DNA of 64,000 bases from Kaistia geumhonensis (GTDB lineage Bacteria; Pseudomonadota; Alphaproteobacteria; Rhizobiales; Kaistiaceae). A model generated the notes under the pieces. The model saw only the letters and a list, made by a program, of their open reading frames with translations. It did no database searches and was not told where the DNA came from. This document shows, in pieces, positions 36,247 to 45,714 of this stretch (its first letter is position 1; every line of letters begins with the position of its first letter). A program made the position numbers and the translations under genes. Where the stretch lies: positions 248,001 to 312,000 of the forward strand of contig NZ_JAUSWJ010000001.1 in NCBI RefSeq assembly GCF_030815145.1. Reading direction: 5' to 3'.

Positions 36247-37173
36247 ATGTCCATGACCGTTCACCGTTTCACGCCCACCCGCTGGCACAACACGCTCGGC
36301 TCGCACGAGCCCGAATTTCGCTGCGCCGACGGCGATACGGTGATCATCGAGACTCTGGATGCAATCGGGATCGACAGGGACGGCGTGCGTCGGTCGGGCC
36401 CGCCCAATCCGGTCAATGCCCCGATCTTCGTCGAGGGTGCCGAGCCGGGCGACGCGCTCGCCGTCGAGATCCTGCGCATGACGCCGACGCGCGGTACGGG
36501 TTGGACCGCGACCGGCCTCGCACCGAACGTCGTCGATCCGGCCGCGGTCGCGGCGCTGCCGCCGCGCGAGATCGTGACCTGGCTGATCGACCGACAGACT
36601 CTGACCGCGCGACTCGAAAGTCCACCTGCCGGTCTCGACCACATGACGCTTCCGCTTCAGCCCATGATCGGCTGTTTCGGCGTCGCACCGTCGCTCGGCC
36701 AGGCCTTCTCCAATGCCACCAGCGCGGAGAACGGCGGCAACATGGACTATCGGAGGCTTGGACCGGGGACGACCGTCTGGTTCCCCGTCGCGGTGCCCGG
36801 CGCGCTGTTCAGCCTCGGCGACGGGCATGCCGTCCAGGGCGACGGCGAGATCGTCGGCACGGGCATCGAGACGACCTTCGAGATCGAGGTCCGCCTCTGC
36901 GTCGTCAAGAACAGGCATCTGGTTTGGCCGCGCGGCGAGACGGCCGAGGCGATCTTCTCGATCGGCAATGCACGCCCGCTGGAGCAGGCTTTGCAGCACG
37001 CGACGACCGACATGCTGAACTGGCTGATGGCGGATTACGGTCTCTCGAGCGCCGCAGCCAGCCATCTCATGGGCCAGGTCGTCCGCTACGATATCGGCAA
37101 CGTGTTCGACCCCGCCTATACGGTTGCCTGCCGGATGCCCAAGCAGTGGCTGCCGGCGCGCACCCAGGACTGA
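36247..37173 (+). CDS. Acetamidase/formamidase family protein
   Basis: A 308-residue FmdA/AmdA-type amidohydrolase, which releases ammonia from formamide, acetamide or similar short amides. Family elements: VEGAEPGDALAVEILRMTP near the N-terminus, the PMIGCFGVAPS segment, the glycine-rich SAENGGNMDYRRLGPGTTVW, and GDGHAVQGDGEIVGTGIET. Length fits the short bacterial form. ATG 36253 is an equally good start. It stands alone between tRNA-Ser and a convergent gene. Its product ammonia would join the same nitrogen economy as the urease island. Confidence 0.9.
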   Translation: MSMTVHRFTPTRWHNTLGSHEPEFRCADGDTVIIETLDAIGIDRDGVRRSGPPNPVNAPIFVEGAEPGDALAVEILRMTPTRGTGWTATGLAPNVVDPAAVAALPPREIVTWLIDRQTLTARLESPPAGLDHMTLPLQPMIGCFGVAPSLGQAFSNATSAENGGNMDYRRLGPGTTVWFPVAVPGALFSLGDGHAVQGDGEIVGTGIETTFEIEVRLCVVKNRHLVWPRGETAEAIFSIGNARPLEQALQHATTDMLNWLMADYGLSSAAASHLMGQVVRYDIGNVFDPAYTVACRMPKQWLPARTQD

Positions 37174-37176
37174 GAC

Positions 37177-38262
37177 TCAGGCGATCCGCGCGAGCGCTGC
37201 GAGTAGGTCCGTCTGCGTCACGAGGCCCTCCACCTGGCCGTTCGTGCCGACGATCACAACCGCATGGCTACGCCCGTCGGAGAGGCGCTGGACGAGGCCG
37301 AGCGCCGGAGCGTCGGCTGCGGCGGTCAGGGCCGGCATCATCCCGTCGCGGACCAGGCCCGGCCCTTCTGCCAGTTCCCGCAGGCCTATGGTCCCAACCA
37401 GCCGCCCGTCCTCGTCGACAACTGGCAGAAGCCGGATGTTGTGATCGAGCAGCAGCGCGCGCGCCGTCTCCGTGGTCGCGTTTGGCGCGACCGTAACGAC
37501 GTCCCTCGACATGATGTCGGCGCAGCTGAGCGGTCCGCCGCGCCTCAGCAGCGCCTGTTCCTCCACGCGTCGAAGCAGCCGGGCGAGGTCGGCACGGTCG
37601 ATATCGAAGGTCTCACCCATGTCGGCGAGGGCGCCGTCGATATCGGCCTCGCGGAAGCCTACGCGAAGGGCGGGTGGCGGATCGGCCGTCCGATGGGTGT
37701 TGACCGGGGCAGGGGCGGGCACATGCGGGTAGCTCTGCCGCAGCAGCCTGTGGAAACACCAGCCGAGCGCCACGAGGAGAATCGAATCGAGCGCGACCGG
37801 GAGGAAGGCAAAGAGGAAGCCGGCCGAAGCGACGGCGGAGCCGCCGATCACAGCTGTCAGCGCTGCTGCGCCGCCTGGTGGATGCAGCGAGCGGGTCAGC
37901 GACATGACGGCGATCGCGAGCCCGACCGCGAGACCGCTGGCGATCACCGGGTCATGGACGAGGCGGGCAACCGCGACGCCGACCAGCGCGGAAAGCGTGT
38001 TGCCGCCGATGACGGGCCAGGGCTGGGCGAGCGGGCTTGCCGGCACCGCGAAGACGAGCACGGCCGAGGCGCCGATCGGCGCGACGATCAATGGCAGATG
38101 GGCGCCATGGCCCGTCACCAGAGCTGCGACGAGCCCTGTGAGAGCGATCCCGATGATCGCACCGAGACAGGCGAGCGCCCGGGCGCGAAGGGTCGCGCCT
38201 GCGAGAATTGGATGGAAAAGACGCGATCCGAGTGAAGCGGGGCGCACGAGGCGAGGGCGCAT
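37177..38262 (-). CDS. HPP-family membrane protein with CBS pair
   Basis: A 361-residue protein: four to six membrane helices of the HPP family (SLTRSLHPPGGAAALTAVIG holds the name-giving HPP motif), a short linker, and a tandem CBS domain at about 225-361 (CADIMSRDVVTVAPNATTET; VVDEDGRLVGTIGLRELAEG). HPP proteins have been linked to nitrite transport in plants and cyanobacteria, and CBS pairs sense adenine nucleotides; the substrate here is unknown. ATG 38262 is preferred because a terminator hairpin for the upstream tRNA lies at 38315; an in-frame start exists at 38307. Confidence 0.85.
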   Translation of the reverse strand: MRPRLVRPASLGSRLFHPILAGATLRARALACLGAIIGIALTGLVAALVTGHGAHLPLIVAPIGASAVLVFAVPASPLAQPWPVIGGNTLSALVGVAVARLVHDPVIASGLAVGLAIAVMSLTRSLHPPGGAAALTAVIGGSAVASAGFLFAFLPVALDSILLVALGWCFHRLLRQSYPHVPAPAPVNTHRTADPPPALRVGFREADIDGALADMGETFDIDRADLARLLRRVEEQALLRRGGPLSCADIMSRDVVTVAPNATTETARALLLDHNIRLLPVVDEDGRLVGTIGLRELAEGPGLVRDGMMPALTAAADAPALGLVQRLSDGRSHAVVIVGTNGQVEGLVTQTDLLAALARIA

Positions 38263-38308
38263 GGACGGCAACTGCGATCGGACGCTGCGCCGCCCGGCAG
38301 GCGGCAAA

Positions 38309-38346
38309 AATGAACAAGGGGTTGAACCATTCGGCTCAACCCCTTG
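38309..38346 (-). terminator. Rho-independent terminator of tRNA-Asn
   Basis: Perfect 11-bp stem CAAGGGGTTGA (38315-38325) with TCAACCCCTTG (38336-38346) and a ten-base loop, followed on the minus strand by TTCATTTTTG. It sits eight bases downstream of the tRNA-Asn 3' end. Confidence 0.8.
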
Positions 38347-38353
38347 AAGAATC

Positions 38354-38429
38354 TGGCTCCGCGAGTTGGACTCGAACCAACGACCCGGTGATTAACAGTC
38401 ACCTGCTCTACCAACTGAGCTATCGCGGA
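38354..38429 (-). tRNA. tRNA-Asn (GUU)
   Basis: Minus strand from 38429: TCCGCGA acceptor, TAGCTCAGTTGG D-arm, anticodon loop CTGTTAA with anticodon GTT, GGTTCGAGTCC T-arm, TCGCGGA, G and encoded CCA. 76 bases, followed by a clear terminator. Confidence 0.98.
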
Positions 38430-38764
38430 ACAGCACATCTTGTGCCGCGGGCGTCGCTATAGCAAAGCCCTTCCCCGATTGCAAAGCCCTAATTTGCCGG
38501 CGCGGCGGATGATCCACAGGCCGGCCCGGTATCGCGGATGCGATGCGCGCCGGCGGGAGCGGCGTCGAACGATGCCGTTGGCTCTCTTTTCTCTGTGGCG
38601 CGACCCGGTTGGCGGTCGCGCCGAAGGCTGTCCACAGGCCAGGACGGTCGCGGCGGGGTGCTTGACCACCGCGGGCAAACGGCCTATGTGGTGCGTCGTC
38701 GCCGACCGGGGCGCCGCCTGATTTTCGCGTAGGCGAAATTCGTGAGCGAAATCAACCGGTCTGG

Positions 38765-38838
38765 TGGGGAATAGTTTAATGGTAGAACAGCGGACTCTGA
38801 CTCCGCTAGTCTTGGTTCGAATCCAGGTTCCCCAGCCA
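38765..38838 (+). tRNA. tRNA-Gln (CUG)
   Basis: TGGGGAA acceptor, TTTAATGGTAG D-loop, anticodon loop CTCTGAC with anticodon CTG, GGTTCGAATCC T-arm, TTCCCCA, G and encoded CCA. 74 bases, plus strand. Confidence 0.97.
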
Positions 38839-38984
38839 CTCCGATCCCTCCGCCGCATCTGACAGCCGCAGAATGCCCGACTTCGCCGGTCCGTTCGGGG
38901 GGCGAGGGCGCCGCGCTTGCGGGGAGTCGGGGCGTTCCGCTAAAGTCGTTTCTCATTCGAGAGCCAGAAAGTTCAGCCAGCGCC

Positions 38985-39245
38985 ATGCCATCGATCCGCT
39001 TCGGCAGGAAGTCGATCAAGCTCCCCGAGAGCCGGATGACGCGCATCGGCATCGGCGGTGCCTTCATCGCCGGCGGCGTGTTCTCTTTTCTTCCCGTGCT
39101 CGGCATCTGGATGCTGCCCGTCGGGCTGATCATTCTCTCGCATGATTTTCCGCGCATCCGCCGGTTTCGGCGCAAATGGGACGTGCGGCTTGCGCGCCGC
39201 TGGGCAAAGTTCCGCGGCCGCGGCGCCGTGACGCCGGCCGAATAG
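38985..39245 (+). CDS. Small membrane protein (PGPGW-like)
   Basis: An 86-residue protein with one hydrophobic hairpin (IGIGGAFIAGGVFSFLPVLG, then IWMLPVGLIILSHDFP) between strongly basic ends (PRIRRFRRKWDVRLARRW). The layout is that of short PGPGW-like conserved transmembrane proteins of alphaproteobacteria. No function is known to me. It lies between tRNA-Gln and the cobalamin riboswitch. Confidence 0.65.
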   Translation: MPSIRFGRKSIKLPESRMTRIGIGGAFIAGGVFSFLPVLGIWMLPVGLIILSHDFPRIRRFRRKWDVRLARRWAKFRGRGAVTPAE

Positions 39246-39307
39246 CCCGGTCGATTGGCTATTCGGCGACGCCGCTTGCGCCGGGCTTCCGCGAGGCTTA
39301 CGGTTCT

Positions 39308-39506
39308 TCCAGCGTTGGTTCCCCCGCGGGATTGGAGATCCTTGGGGGATGAAATGGGAATCCGGTCACGAGCGACCCTGACGGGGCTCGGATGCCGGAG
39401 CTGCCCCCGCAACTGTGAGCGGTGAGCGACCTCGCGAGATGCCACTGGGAAACCGGGAAGGCGACGAGGGAGCATCGACCCGCAAGCCAGGAGACCAGCC
39501 AGCGCT
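39308..39506 (+). ncRNA. Cobalamin (AdoCbl) riboswitch
   Basis: The leader carries the conserved cobalamin riboswitch elements in order: TGGTTCCC near 39316, GAAATGGGAATCCGGT, GCCGGAGCTGCCCCCGCAAC (the most conserved core, about 39394-39413), TGTGAGCGGTGAGC, the B12 box GCCACTGGGAAACCGGGAAG (39441-39460 region), and CCCGCAAGCCAGGAGACC at the end. It lies directly before cbtB and probably shuts down the whole cbt-cob operon when adenosylcobalamin is plentiful. Confidence 0.95.
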
Positions 39507-39550
39507 CGTGACTCGAACCCAGCCGTCGGTGGGACGGCCAAGGAGCTGAC

Positions 39551-39745
39551 ATGGCTGCATCGACTCTCTCTCCTGCACTTCGTCCGGGATCTTCTGCGCC
39601 GGCGCATTCGACCCGCATCATCGCGGGCGCCGTGGCGCTCGCCTTCGGGCTCTGCCTCTTTCTTGCGACGGGCTTCGCGGCACCGAGCCTCATCCACAAC
39701 GCGACGCACGACACGAGGCACGCTTTCGGCCTGCCCTGCCACTGA
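39551..39745 (+). CDS. cbtB: Cobalt transporter subunit CbtB
   Basis: A 64-residue protein with a single membrane helix (IIAGAVALAFGLCLFLATGF) and a histidine-bearing C-terminus (HNATHDTRHAFGLPCH), the hallmarks of CbtB. It is the small partner of CbtA and lies 40-odd bases behind the cobalamin riboswitch, as is typical of B12-regulated cobalt uptake genes. Confidence 0.92.
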   Translation: MAASTLSPALRPGSSAPAHSTRIIAGAVALAFGLCLFLATGFAAPSLIHNATHDTRHAFGLPCH

Positions 39746-39755
39746 CGAGGGTATC

Positions 39756-40472
39756 ATGCTGAAATCGATCATCTTGAGCGCCTTCGGCGCGGGATTACTC
39801 GTGGGCGTCGTTCTGACCGCCGTCCAGTTCTTCACGACCGAGCCGCTCATCCTGCAGGGGGAAGTCTATGAGCGGGCTGGCGAAGCGGCTGCCATGCCGG
39901 CCGACTCCCTGCCACATGACCATGCCGCAGGCACGGCTGAGCATCATCACGAGGAAGATGCCTGGGAGCCTGCCGACGGCTTCGAGCGCTCGGCCTATAC
40001 GCTTGTCGCCAATCTCCTGATGGGCGTCGCCGTTTCGGCGATGATTCTCGGTGTCATGGCGGCGAAGGGTGGCCCGATCACCGCTGGTCGCGGCCTCGCC
40101 TTCGGCGTTGCCGGCTTCTTCGCCGCGGGTCTTCTTCCCTCGCTCGGCCTGTCGCCGGAGTTGCCGGGGACGGCCGCCGCCGAGATCACATCGCGGCAGG
40201 TCTGGTGGCTCGGTACGGCCCTGGCCTCGGCGATCGGCCTCGGTCTGGTCCTTCTGTCGCCGGCCTGGTGGTCGAAGCTGGCCGGGGTCCTCCTCGCGGT
40301 CCTGCCGCATGTGATCGGCGCGCCGGAGCCGCCGACGCTGGAAGCGGCCTATCCGGCCGCGCTGGGCGCCGAGTTCGTCGCCGCCTCGCTGGTGGCGAGC
40401 GCGCTGCTATGGTCGCTGGCCGGCGCCGCATCGGGCTGGCTTTACGGGCGGCTAGCCGACCGGCGATCATGA
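39756..40472 (+). CDS. cbtA: Cobalt transporter subunit CbtA
   Basis: A 238-residue membrane protein with six or so helices. After the first helix comes a His/Asp/Glu-rich metal-binding loop (SLPHDHAAGTAEHHHEEDAW). The family pattern GLAFGVAGFFAAGLLPSLGL and SPELPGTAAAEITSRQVWWL is present. It begins ten bases after cbtB and its stop overlaps cobU by four bases, so cobalt uptake is tied to corrin synthesis. Confidence 0.92.
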   Translation: MLKSIILSAFGAGLLVGVVLTAVQFFTTEPLILQGEVYERAGEAAAMPADSLPHDHAAGTAEHHHEEDAWEPADGFERSAYTLVANLLMGVAVSAMILGVMAAKGGPITAGRGLAFGVAGFFAAGLLPSLGLSPELPGTAAAEITSRQVWWLGTALASAIGLGLVLLSPAWWSKLAGVLLAVLPHVIGAPEPPTLEAAYPAALGAEFVAASLVASALLWSLAGAASGWLYGRLADRRS

Positions 40473-41017
40473 CGACGGAAAGCCAGCGCAGAAGCGCGCT
40501 CGTGATCGGCGCGGCGCGCTCGGGCAAAAGCCGCTTTGCCGAGCGGCTCGCGCTCGGCACCGGCCTCGTCCCTCTCTATATCGCGACGGCCGAGGCGCGG
40601 GACGACGAGATGGCGGCACGTGTCGCCGCGCATCGCGCCGATCGCGCCGGCCGCGGATGGACGACGATCGAGGAGCCTCTGGACGTCATTGGAGCGCTGT
40701 CCCGCAGCGCCTCGACCGGCCAGGTGGTCCTCGTCGACTGCCTGACGCTCTGGCTCTCCAATCTCATCGAGGCGGGCCGCGATCCCGACGCCGAAGCCGC
40801 GGCTCTCGCCACTGCTGTCGCCGGCGCGACGGGACCGGTCGTCCTCGTCACCAACGAAGTCGGCGCCGGCATCGTGCCGATCAACGCGCTTGCGCGGCGG
40901 TTCGCCGACGCGCAGGGCCGCCTCAACCAGAAGATCGCGTCGGCCGTGACCGACGTCATCCTCGTCGCGGCCGGACAGCCGCTTCGCCTCAAGCCCGCAC
41001 CGGAGGTCACGCTATGA
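40469..41017 (+). CDS. cobU: Adenosylcobinamide kinase / guanylyltransferase
   Basis: A 182-residue bifunctional enzyme (CobU, called CobP in Pseudomonas denitrificans) that phosphorylates adenosylcobinamide and activates it with GTP. P-loop GAARSGKSRFAE, the catalytic-His element VAAHRADRAGRGWTTIEEP, VVLVDCLTLWLSNL and NEVGAGIVPINALARRFADA are all present. ATGA overlaps join it to cbtA and cobW. Confidence 0.95.
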   Translation: MTTESQRRSALVIGAARSGKSRFAERLALGTGLVPLYIATAEARDDEMAARVAAHRADRAGRGWTTIEEPLDVIGALSRSASTGQVVLVDCLTLWLSNLIEAGRDPDAEAAALATAVAGATGPVVLVTNEVGAGIVPINALARRFADAQGRLNQKIASAVTDVILVAAGQPLRLKPAPEVTL

Positions 41018-42027
41018 CCGAACGCATTCCCGCGACCATCGTCACCGGCTTCCTCGGAGCCGGCAAGACGACCCTTATCCGCAATCTGATCGCGCGCTCC
41101 AATGGTCGCCGCATCGCGCTCATCGTCAACGAGTTCGGGGACATGGGCTTTGACGGCGAATTGCTGTCCGATTGCGGCGACGACGAATGCCGGCCCGATA
41201 CGGTCGTCGAGCTCACCAATGGCTGCATCTGCTGCACCGTCGCCGACGATTTCCTGCCGACCATGGAAATGCTGCTGGCGCGCGATCCGGCGCCGGACCA
41301 CATCGTTATCGAGACCTCGGGCCTCGCGCTGCCGCAGCCGCTCGTGCGCGCCTTCACATGGCCCTCGGTGCGGCACCGGGTCACCATCGACGGCGTGGTC
41401 ACGGTGGTCGACGCCGCCGCGGTCGCGGGTGGGCGCTTCGCGCATGACGAAGCCGCCGTCGCGGCGCAGCGGGCCGAGGATCCCTCGCTCGATCATGAGG
41501 ATCCGATCGAGGAACTGTTCGAGGACCAGCTCTCCTGTGCCGATCTCGTCGTGCTCTCCAAGGCCGATCTCGTCGATGCCGCGGCGCTGGCGGAGGTGGA
41601 GGCCGTCGTTCGGCGCGAGGCGCGTCCGGCGGCGCGCAGCGTTCGCTCCGAACGCGGCGTGCTGGCGCCGGAGATCCTGCTCGGAATCGGCGCCGCCGCC
41701 GAGGATGACGCTTTCGAGCGCAAGAGCCACCACGACTTCGAAGGCGAGGAGCACGACCACGACGATTTCGACAGCTTCGTCGTGGCCTCACCCTCGGCCG
41801 AGACCCTGGAAGGACTTCAGGCGCGGGTCGCCCGCGCGATGGCCATCCCCGGCGTGCTTCGGATCAAGGGTCGCGCCAGCGTTGCCGGCAAGCCGATGCC
41901 GGCCATCGTCCAGGCCGTCGGTCCGCGCGTCGAGACCTATTTCGCGACCGGGGGCGCGGCCGGAAGGCTGGTCGTGATCGGCGAGCGCGGGCTCGACCGC
42001 GCCGCGGTCGAAGCGGCGCTCGGCTGA
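41014..42027 (+). CDS. cobW: CobW-type metal chaperone GTPase
   Basis: A 337-residue G3E-family GTPase. P-loop GFLGAGKTT is at 12-20, the metal-binding CxCC motif at Cys71-Cys74 (NGCICCTVADDF), the base-specificity SKADL later, and a His/Asp/Glu-rich stretch (HHDFEGEEHDHDDFD) before the C-terminal CobW domain. In aerobic B12 synthesis CobW is thought to supply cobalt to the CobNST chelatase; its place directly before cobN supports that. It overlaps cobU by four bases. Confidence 0.94.
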   Translation: MTERIPATIVTGFLGAGKTTLIRNLIARSNGRRIALIVNEFGDMGFDGELLSDCGDDECRPDTVVELTNGCICCTVADDFLPTMEMLLARDPAPDHIVIETSGLALPQPLVRAFTWPSVRHRVTIDGVVTVVDAAAVAGGRFAHDEAAVAAQRAEDPSLDHEDPIEELFEDQLSCADLVVLSKADLVDAAALAEVEAVVRREARPAARSVRSERGVLAPEILLGIGAAAEDDAFERKSHHDFEGEEHDHDDFDSFVVASPSAETLEGLQARVARAMAIPGVLRIKGRASVAGKPMPAIVQAVGPRVETYFATGGAAGRLVVIGERGLDRAAVEAALG

Positions 42028-42030
42028 GCC

Positions 42031-45000
42031 ATGCATCTCGTCGCCGGAGAGACGGAGCGGATCGACGACGGCGCGGCTGCCGTCGATCTCGGCCAGTCGC
42101 CCGGCGACATCGTGCTGATCTCGTCGGCCGATTCCGAGCTCGCGGCCTTCGCCGCCGCCGCGCGTCGTGCGCCCGGTGGCCCGAGCCTTCGGCTCGTCAA
42201 CTTCATGCGGCTCGGCCATCCCTATTCTGTCGATCTCTACGCCGAGAAGACCCTCGCTTCGGCGAAGCTGGTCGTCCTGCGGCTGATCGGCGGCGCGGGC
42301 TACTGGCCTTATGGGCTCGAGGTCCTGCGGGCGCTCGCGCGTGGCGGCGGGCCGAAGCTCATCGTCGTGCCTGCCGATGCGCGCTGGGACGACAGCCTCG
42401 CCGCCTGGTCGACCGTCGACGAGGGTGACTGCCGGGCCTTCTGGGACGCGGCGGTGGCGGGCGGCCCGGCGAACAGCGATCGCGCCCTGGCGCTGCTCCG
42501 CCATCTCGTCGGTCAAGGCGAGAGGCCGGGACCCGCCGAGCCATTGCCGGTCGCCGGCATCCACTACGAGAGTGCCACCATCGGCCGCCGGCCGCTGGCC
42601 GTGATCGTCTTCTACCGCGCGCTCCTTGAGGGCGGCTCGATCGAGCCAGTCGACGCCCTCGCCGCAGCACTCGAGGCAAAGGGGCTGGCGGTCCGGGCGA
42701 TCCATGTCACGAGCCCGAAGAACGGCGAGGCGGCCGCCTTTCTCGCCGAAGCCATGCGCGAGACACCGCCTGCCGTTGTCATCAACGGCACGGCCTTCGC
42801 TCTCTCTGCGCCCGGCCGCCGCGCCGCGCCGACCGTGCTGGATACGCCGGGTCGCCCTGTGCTTCAGGTCGTCTTCGCCGGCACGACCCGCGAGGCCTGG
42901 GCGCAGTCGGCGCGCGGACTCTCGCCGCGCGACATGATCATGAACGTTGTCCTGCCGGAGGTAGACGGGCGTATCCTGACGCGCGCCGTTTCGTTCAAGG
43001 AGGAACTGCCGGCCGATCCTCTGATCGACAGCCGCATCGTCGCCTATCGCGCCGATGCAGAGCGCATCGATTTCGTCGCCGCGCAGGCCGCGGCAATGGT
43101 CGATCTTTCCCAGACGAAGCCGGCCGAGCGGCGGATCGCCGTCATCCTCTCCAACTATCCCGGCCGCGATGGCCGTTTCGGCAACGCCGTCGGCCTCGAT
43201 ACCGGCGAAAGCTGCCTCAGGATCGTGAGCGCGCTTGGCGGCGAGGGCTACGAGGTCGGCGCATTTCCGCCCGACTGCGCGGGGCTGATGGCGATGCTCG
43301 CGGCGGCGGAGCGGGGGGCGCGCGGCGACGGAGGCCTGAGCGGAGCCGCTTTCCTGCCGCTCTCGGACTATCTGGCGTTTCACGACGCCTTGCCGGCTGC
43401 GCTGCGCTCGCGATTGGCGGATCACTGGGGTGCGCCGGAGGCTGATCCGTTCTTCGCCAATGGCGGCTTCCCGCTGGCCATGCTCCGGTTCGGCAAGCTG
43501 GTCGTCGGCGTGCAGCCGACCCGGGGTTACGGGCTCGACGAGAAGGCGAGCTACCACGATCCGAATCTGCCGCCGCCGCATCACTATCTCGCCTTCTACG
43601 CATGGCTTCGCGGGAGCTTTCGGTCGCAGGCGATGGTGCAACTCGGCAAGCACGGCAATCTCGAATGGCTGCCCGGAAAGGCGGTCGGTCTTTCGGCGGA
43701 ATGCTGGCCGGAGGCGGTGCTGGGGCCGATGCCGCTCGTCTATCCCTTCATCGTCAACGACCCGGGCGAGGGTGCGCAGGCGAAGCGGCGCAGCGCGGCT
43801 GTCATCGTCGATCATCTGATGCCGCCGCTGGCGCGGGCCGAGGCGCATGGCCCGTTCGCCGAGCTCGAAACGCTGATCGACGAATATCATCTGGCCCTCG
43901 GTGCCGATCCGCGCAGGCGCGACGATCTGGAGCGCGAAATCCTCGACCGCGCCGCGCGACATGGCATCGACCGTGATCTTTCGATCGGCGGGACCGACGT
44001 TGGTGAGGCGCTGCGGGCGATCGATGCGCATCTCTGCGACATCAAGGAAATGCAGATCCGCGACGGATTGCATGTGCTCGGTGCGACGCCGGCCGCAGCC
44101 GCACGCACCGCGACGCTGGCCGCCATCGCCCGAATCCCCCGCACCGGCGGCCGACCGGCCGATGCGTCGCTGGTGCGCGCGATCGCCGACGATCTCGGCC
44201 TTGCCGGCTTCGACCCGTTGCTGCCTGATCGCGCTGCGCCGTGGAGAGGGCGGAAGCCTGAGAGTCTTGCAGTGCTGGACGACGCCCCCTGGCGCACGGA
44301 GGGCGATACGGCCGAGCGGATCGAGATTTTCGCGCTGCGAAGCATTGAGGGCGCACTCGCCGGAACGCTGCCGCGGGAGACCGGAACGGCGACGCGCGCG
44401 GTGCTCGATTTCGTGGTCGCGGAACTGGTCCCGGCGCTCGATCGCTCGGGCGCCGACGAGATGAGCGCGCTGCTGGCCGCGCTGGATGGTCGCTTCGTGC
44501 CACCGGGGCCGGCGGGCTCGCCCTCCCGCGGCCGGCCCGACGCTCTCCCGACGGGGCGGAACTTCTACACGGTGGACATCCGCGCCGTACCGACCGAGGC
44601 AGCGTGGCGGATCGGACGAAAGGCGGCCGAGGCGCTGGTGATGCGCTATCTCCAGGACGAGGGCGAATGGCCGCGCTCCGTAGCCCTCACGGTGTGGGGC
44701 ACCTCGAACATGCGCACCGGCGGCGACGACATCGCCGAAGTGCTGGCACTGATCGGCGCGGAGCCGGTCTGGGAGCCGGGAACGGGGCGTGTGACCGGCT
44801 TCCGCGTGCTGACGCTCGGCGAGCTCAAGCGGCCGCGTGTTGATGTCACACTCCGCATTTCCGGGCTGTTCCGCGATGCCTTCCCGGAGCAGATCGACCT
44901 GATGGATTCCGCGATCCGCGCCGTGGCGGCGCGCGACGAGCCCGACGACGCCAATCCGATCGCGGCGGCCCGGAGGAGCGGCGAGGCTGCGGCCCGCATC

Positions 45001-45714
45001 TTCGGCGCCGCGCCTGGCGCCTATGGCTCGGGCATCGAGGCGATGATGGCGCTCGGCGCCTGGGAGGGTCGGCGCGATCTCGCCGAAGCGTTCCTCGGCG
45101 CCAGCGGCTACGCCTATGGCAGCGGCCAGGAGGGCGCCGATGCCGCCGAGGCGCTGCGCTCGCGGCTCGCCGGCATTGATCTCGTCTTGCAGAACCAGGA
45201 CAATCGCGAGCACGACATCCTCGACAGCGACGAATATCACCAGCATCAGGGCGGTCTGGCGCTGGCTGCCGAACATCTCTCGGGAGCCGTGCCGCGCCTC
45301 TATCATGGCGATCACGCGCTGGCCGAGCAGCCGGTCATCCGGCCTCTGACGGAAGAGATCGGCCGTGTCGTGCGTGGCCGGGCTAGCAATCCGAAGTGGA
45401 TCGACGGCGTGATGCGGCACGGCTTCCGCGGCGCGGCCGAAATGGCCGCGACGGTCGACTATCTCGCCGGCTACGCGGCGACGACCCATGCCGTCGGCGA
45501 CCACCATTTCGATGCGCTGTTCGACGCCTATCTGGCGGACGAGCATGTCGCGACCTTCATCGCCGAGGCGAACCCCGCCGCCTTCGCGGCGATGCTCCGC
45601 CGCTTCGAGGATTGCCTCGCACGCGGTCTCTGGTCGCCGCGAAGAAACAGTACGGCGCGACGTCTGGCCGAGCTTTCGGCGGCCGTCGGCGAGCCCATCA
45701 GGGAGGATGCATGA
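42031..45714 (+). CDS. cobN: Cobaltochelatase subunit CobN
   Basis: A 1227-residue large subunit of the aerobic ATP-dependent cobaltochelatase, which inserts Co(II) into hydrogenobyrinic acid a,c-diamide. Recognisable parts include NFMRLGHPYSVDLYAEKTL, VQLGKHGNLEWLPGKAVGLS, the WGTSNMRTGGDDIAEVL region and NQDNREHDILDSDEYHQHQG, all strongly conserved in the CobN/BchH family. The length fits. The AAA+ partners cobS and cobT are not in the window, as expected in rhizobia where they lie elsewhere. The gene starts three bases after cobW and overlaps cobO. Confidence 0.97.
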   Translation: MHLVAGETERIDDGAAAVDLGQSPGDIVLISSADSELAAFAAAARRAPGGPSLRLVNFMRLGHPYSVDLYAEKTLASAKLVVLRLIGGAGYWPYGLEVLRALARGGGPKLIVVPADARWDDSLAAWSTVDEGDCRAFWDAAVAGGPANSDRALALLRHLVGQGERPGPAEPLPVAGIHYESATIGRRPLAVIVFYRALLEGGSIEPVDALAAALEAKGLAVRAIHVTSPKNGEAAAFLAEAMRETPPAVVINGTAFALSAPGRRAAPTVLDTPGRPVLQVVFAGTTREAWAQSARGLSPRDMIMNVVLPEVDGRILTRAVSFKEELPADPLIDSRIVAYRADAERIDFVAAQAAAMVDLSQTKPAERRIAVILSNYPGRDGRFGNAVGLDTGESCLRIVSALGGEGYEVGAFPPDCAGLMAMLAAAERGARGDGGLSGAAFLPLSDYLAFHDALPAALRSRLADHWGAPEADPFFANGGFPLAMLRFGKLVVGVQPTRGYGLDEKASYHDPNLPPPHHYLAFYAWLRGSFRSQAMVQLGKHGNLEWLPGKAVGLSAECWPEAVLGPMPLVYPFIVNDPGEGAQAKRRSAAVIVDHLMPPLARAEAHGPFAELETLIDEYHLALGADPRRRDDLEREILDRAARHGIDRDLSIGGTDVGEALRAIDAHLCDIKEMQIRDGLHVLGATPAAAARTATLAAIARIPRTGGRPADASLVRAIADDLGLAGFDPLLPDRAAPWRGRKPESLAVLDDAPWRTEGDTAERIEIFALRSIEGALAGTLPRETGTATRAVLDFVVAELVPALDRSGADEMSALLAALDGRFVPPGPAGSPSRGRPDALPTGRNFYTVDIRAVPTEAAWRIGRKAAEALVMRYLQDEGEWPRSVALTVWGTSNMRTGGDDIAEVLALIGAEPVWEPGTGRVTGFRVLTLGELKRPRVDVTLRISGLFRDAFPEQIDLMDSAIRAVAARDEPDDANPIAAARRSGEAAARIFGAAPGAYGSGIEAMMALGAWEGRRDLAEAFLGASGYAYGSGQEGADAAEALRSRLAGIDLVLQNQDNREHDILDSDEYHQHQGGLALAAEHLSGAVPRLYHGDHALAEQPVIRPLTEEIGRVVRGRASNPKWIDGVMRHGFRGAAEMAATVDYLAGYAATTHAVGDHHFDALFDAYLADEHVATFIAEANPAAFAAMLRRFEDCLARGLWSPRRNSTARRLAELSAAVGEPIREDA

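Noticed and set aside
41788..45546. 1252-codon open frame on the minus strand opposite cobN
   Set aside because: It is a codon-shadow of the GC-rich cobN gene: the product is dominated by Arg, Asp, Gly and Ala with no motif, while cobN itself is fully conserved.
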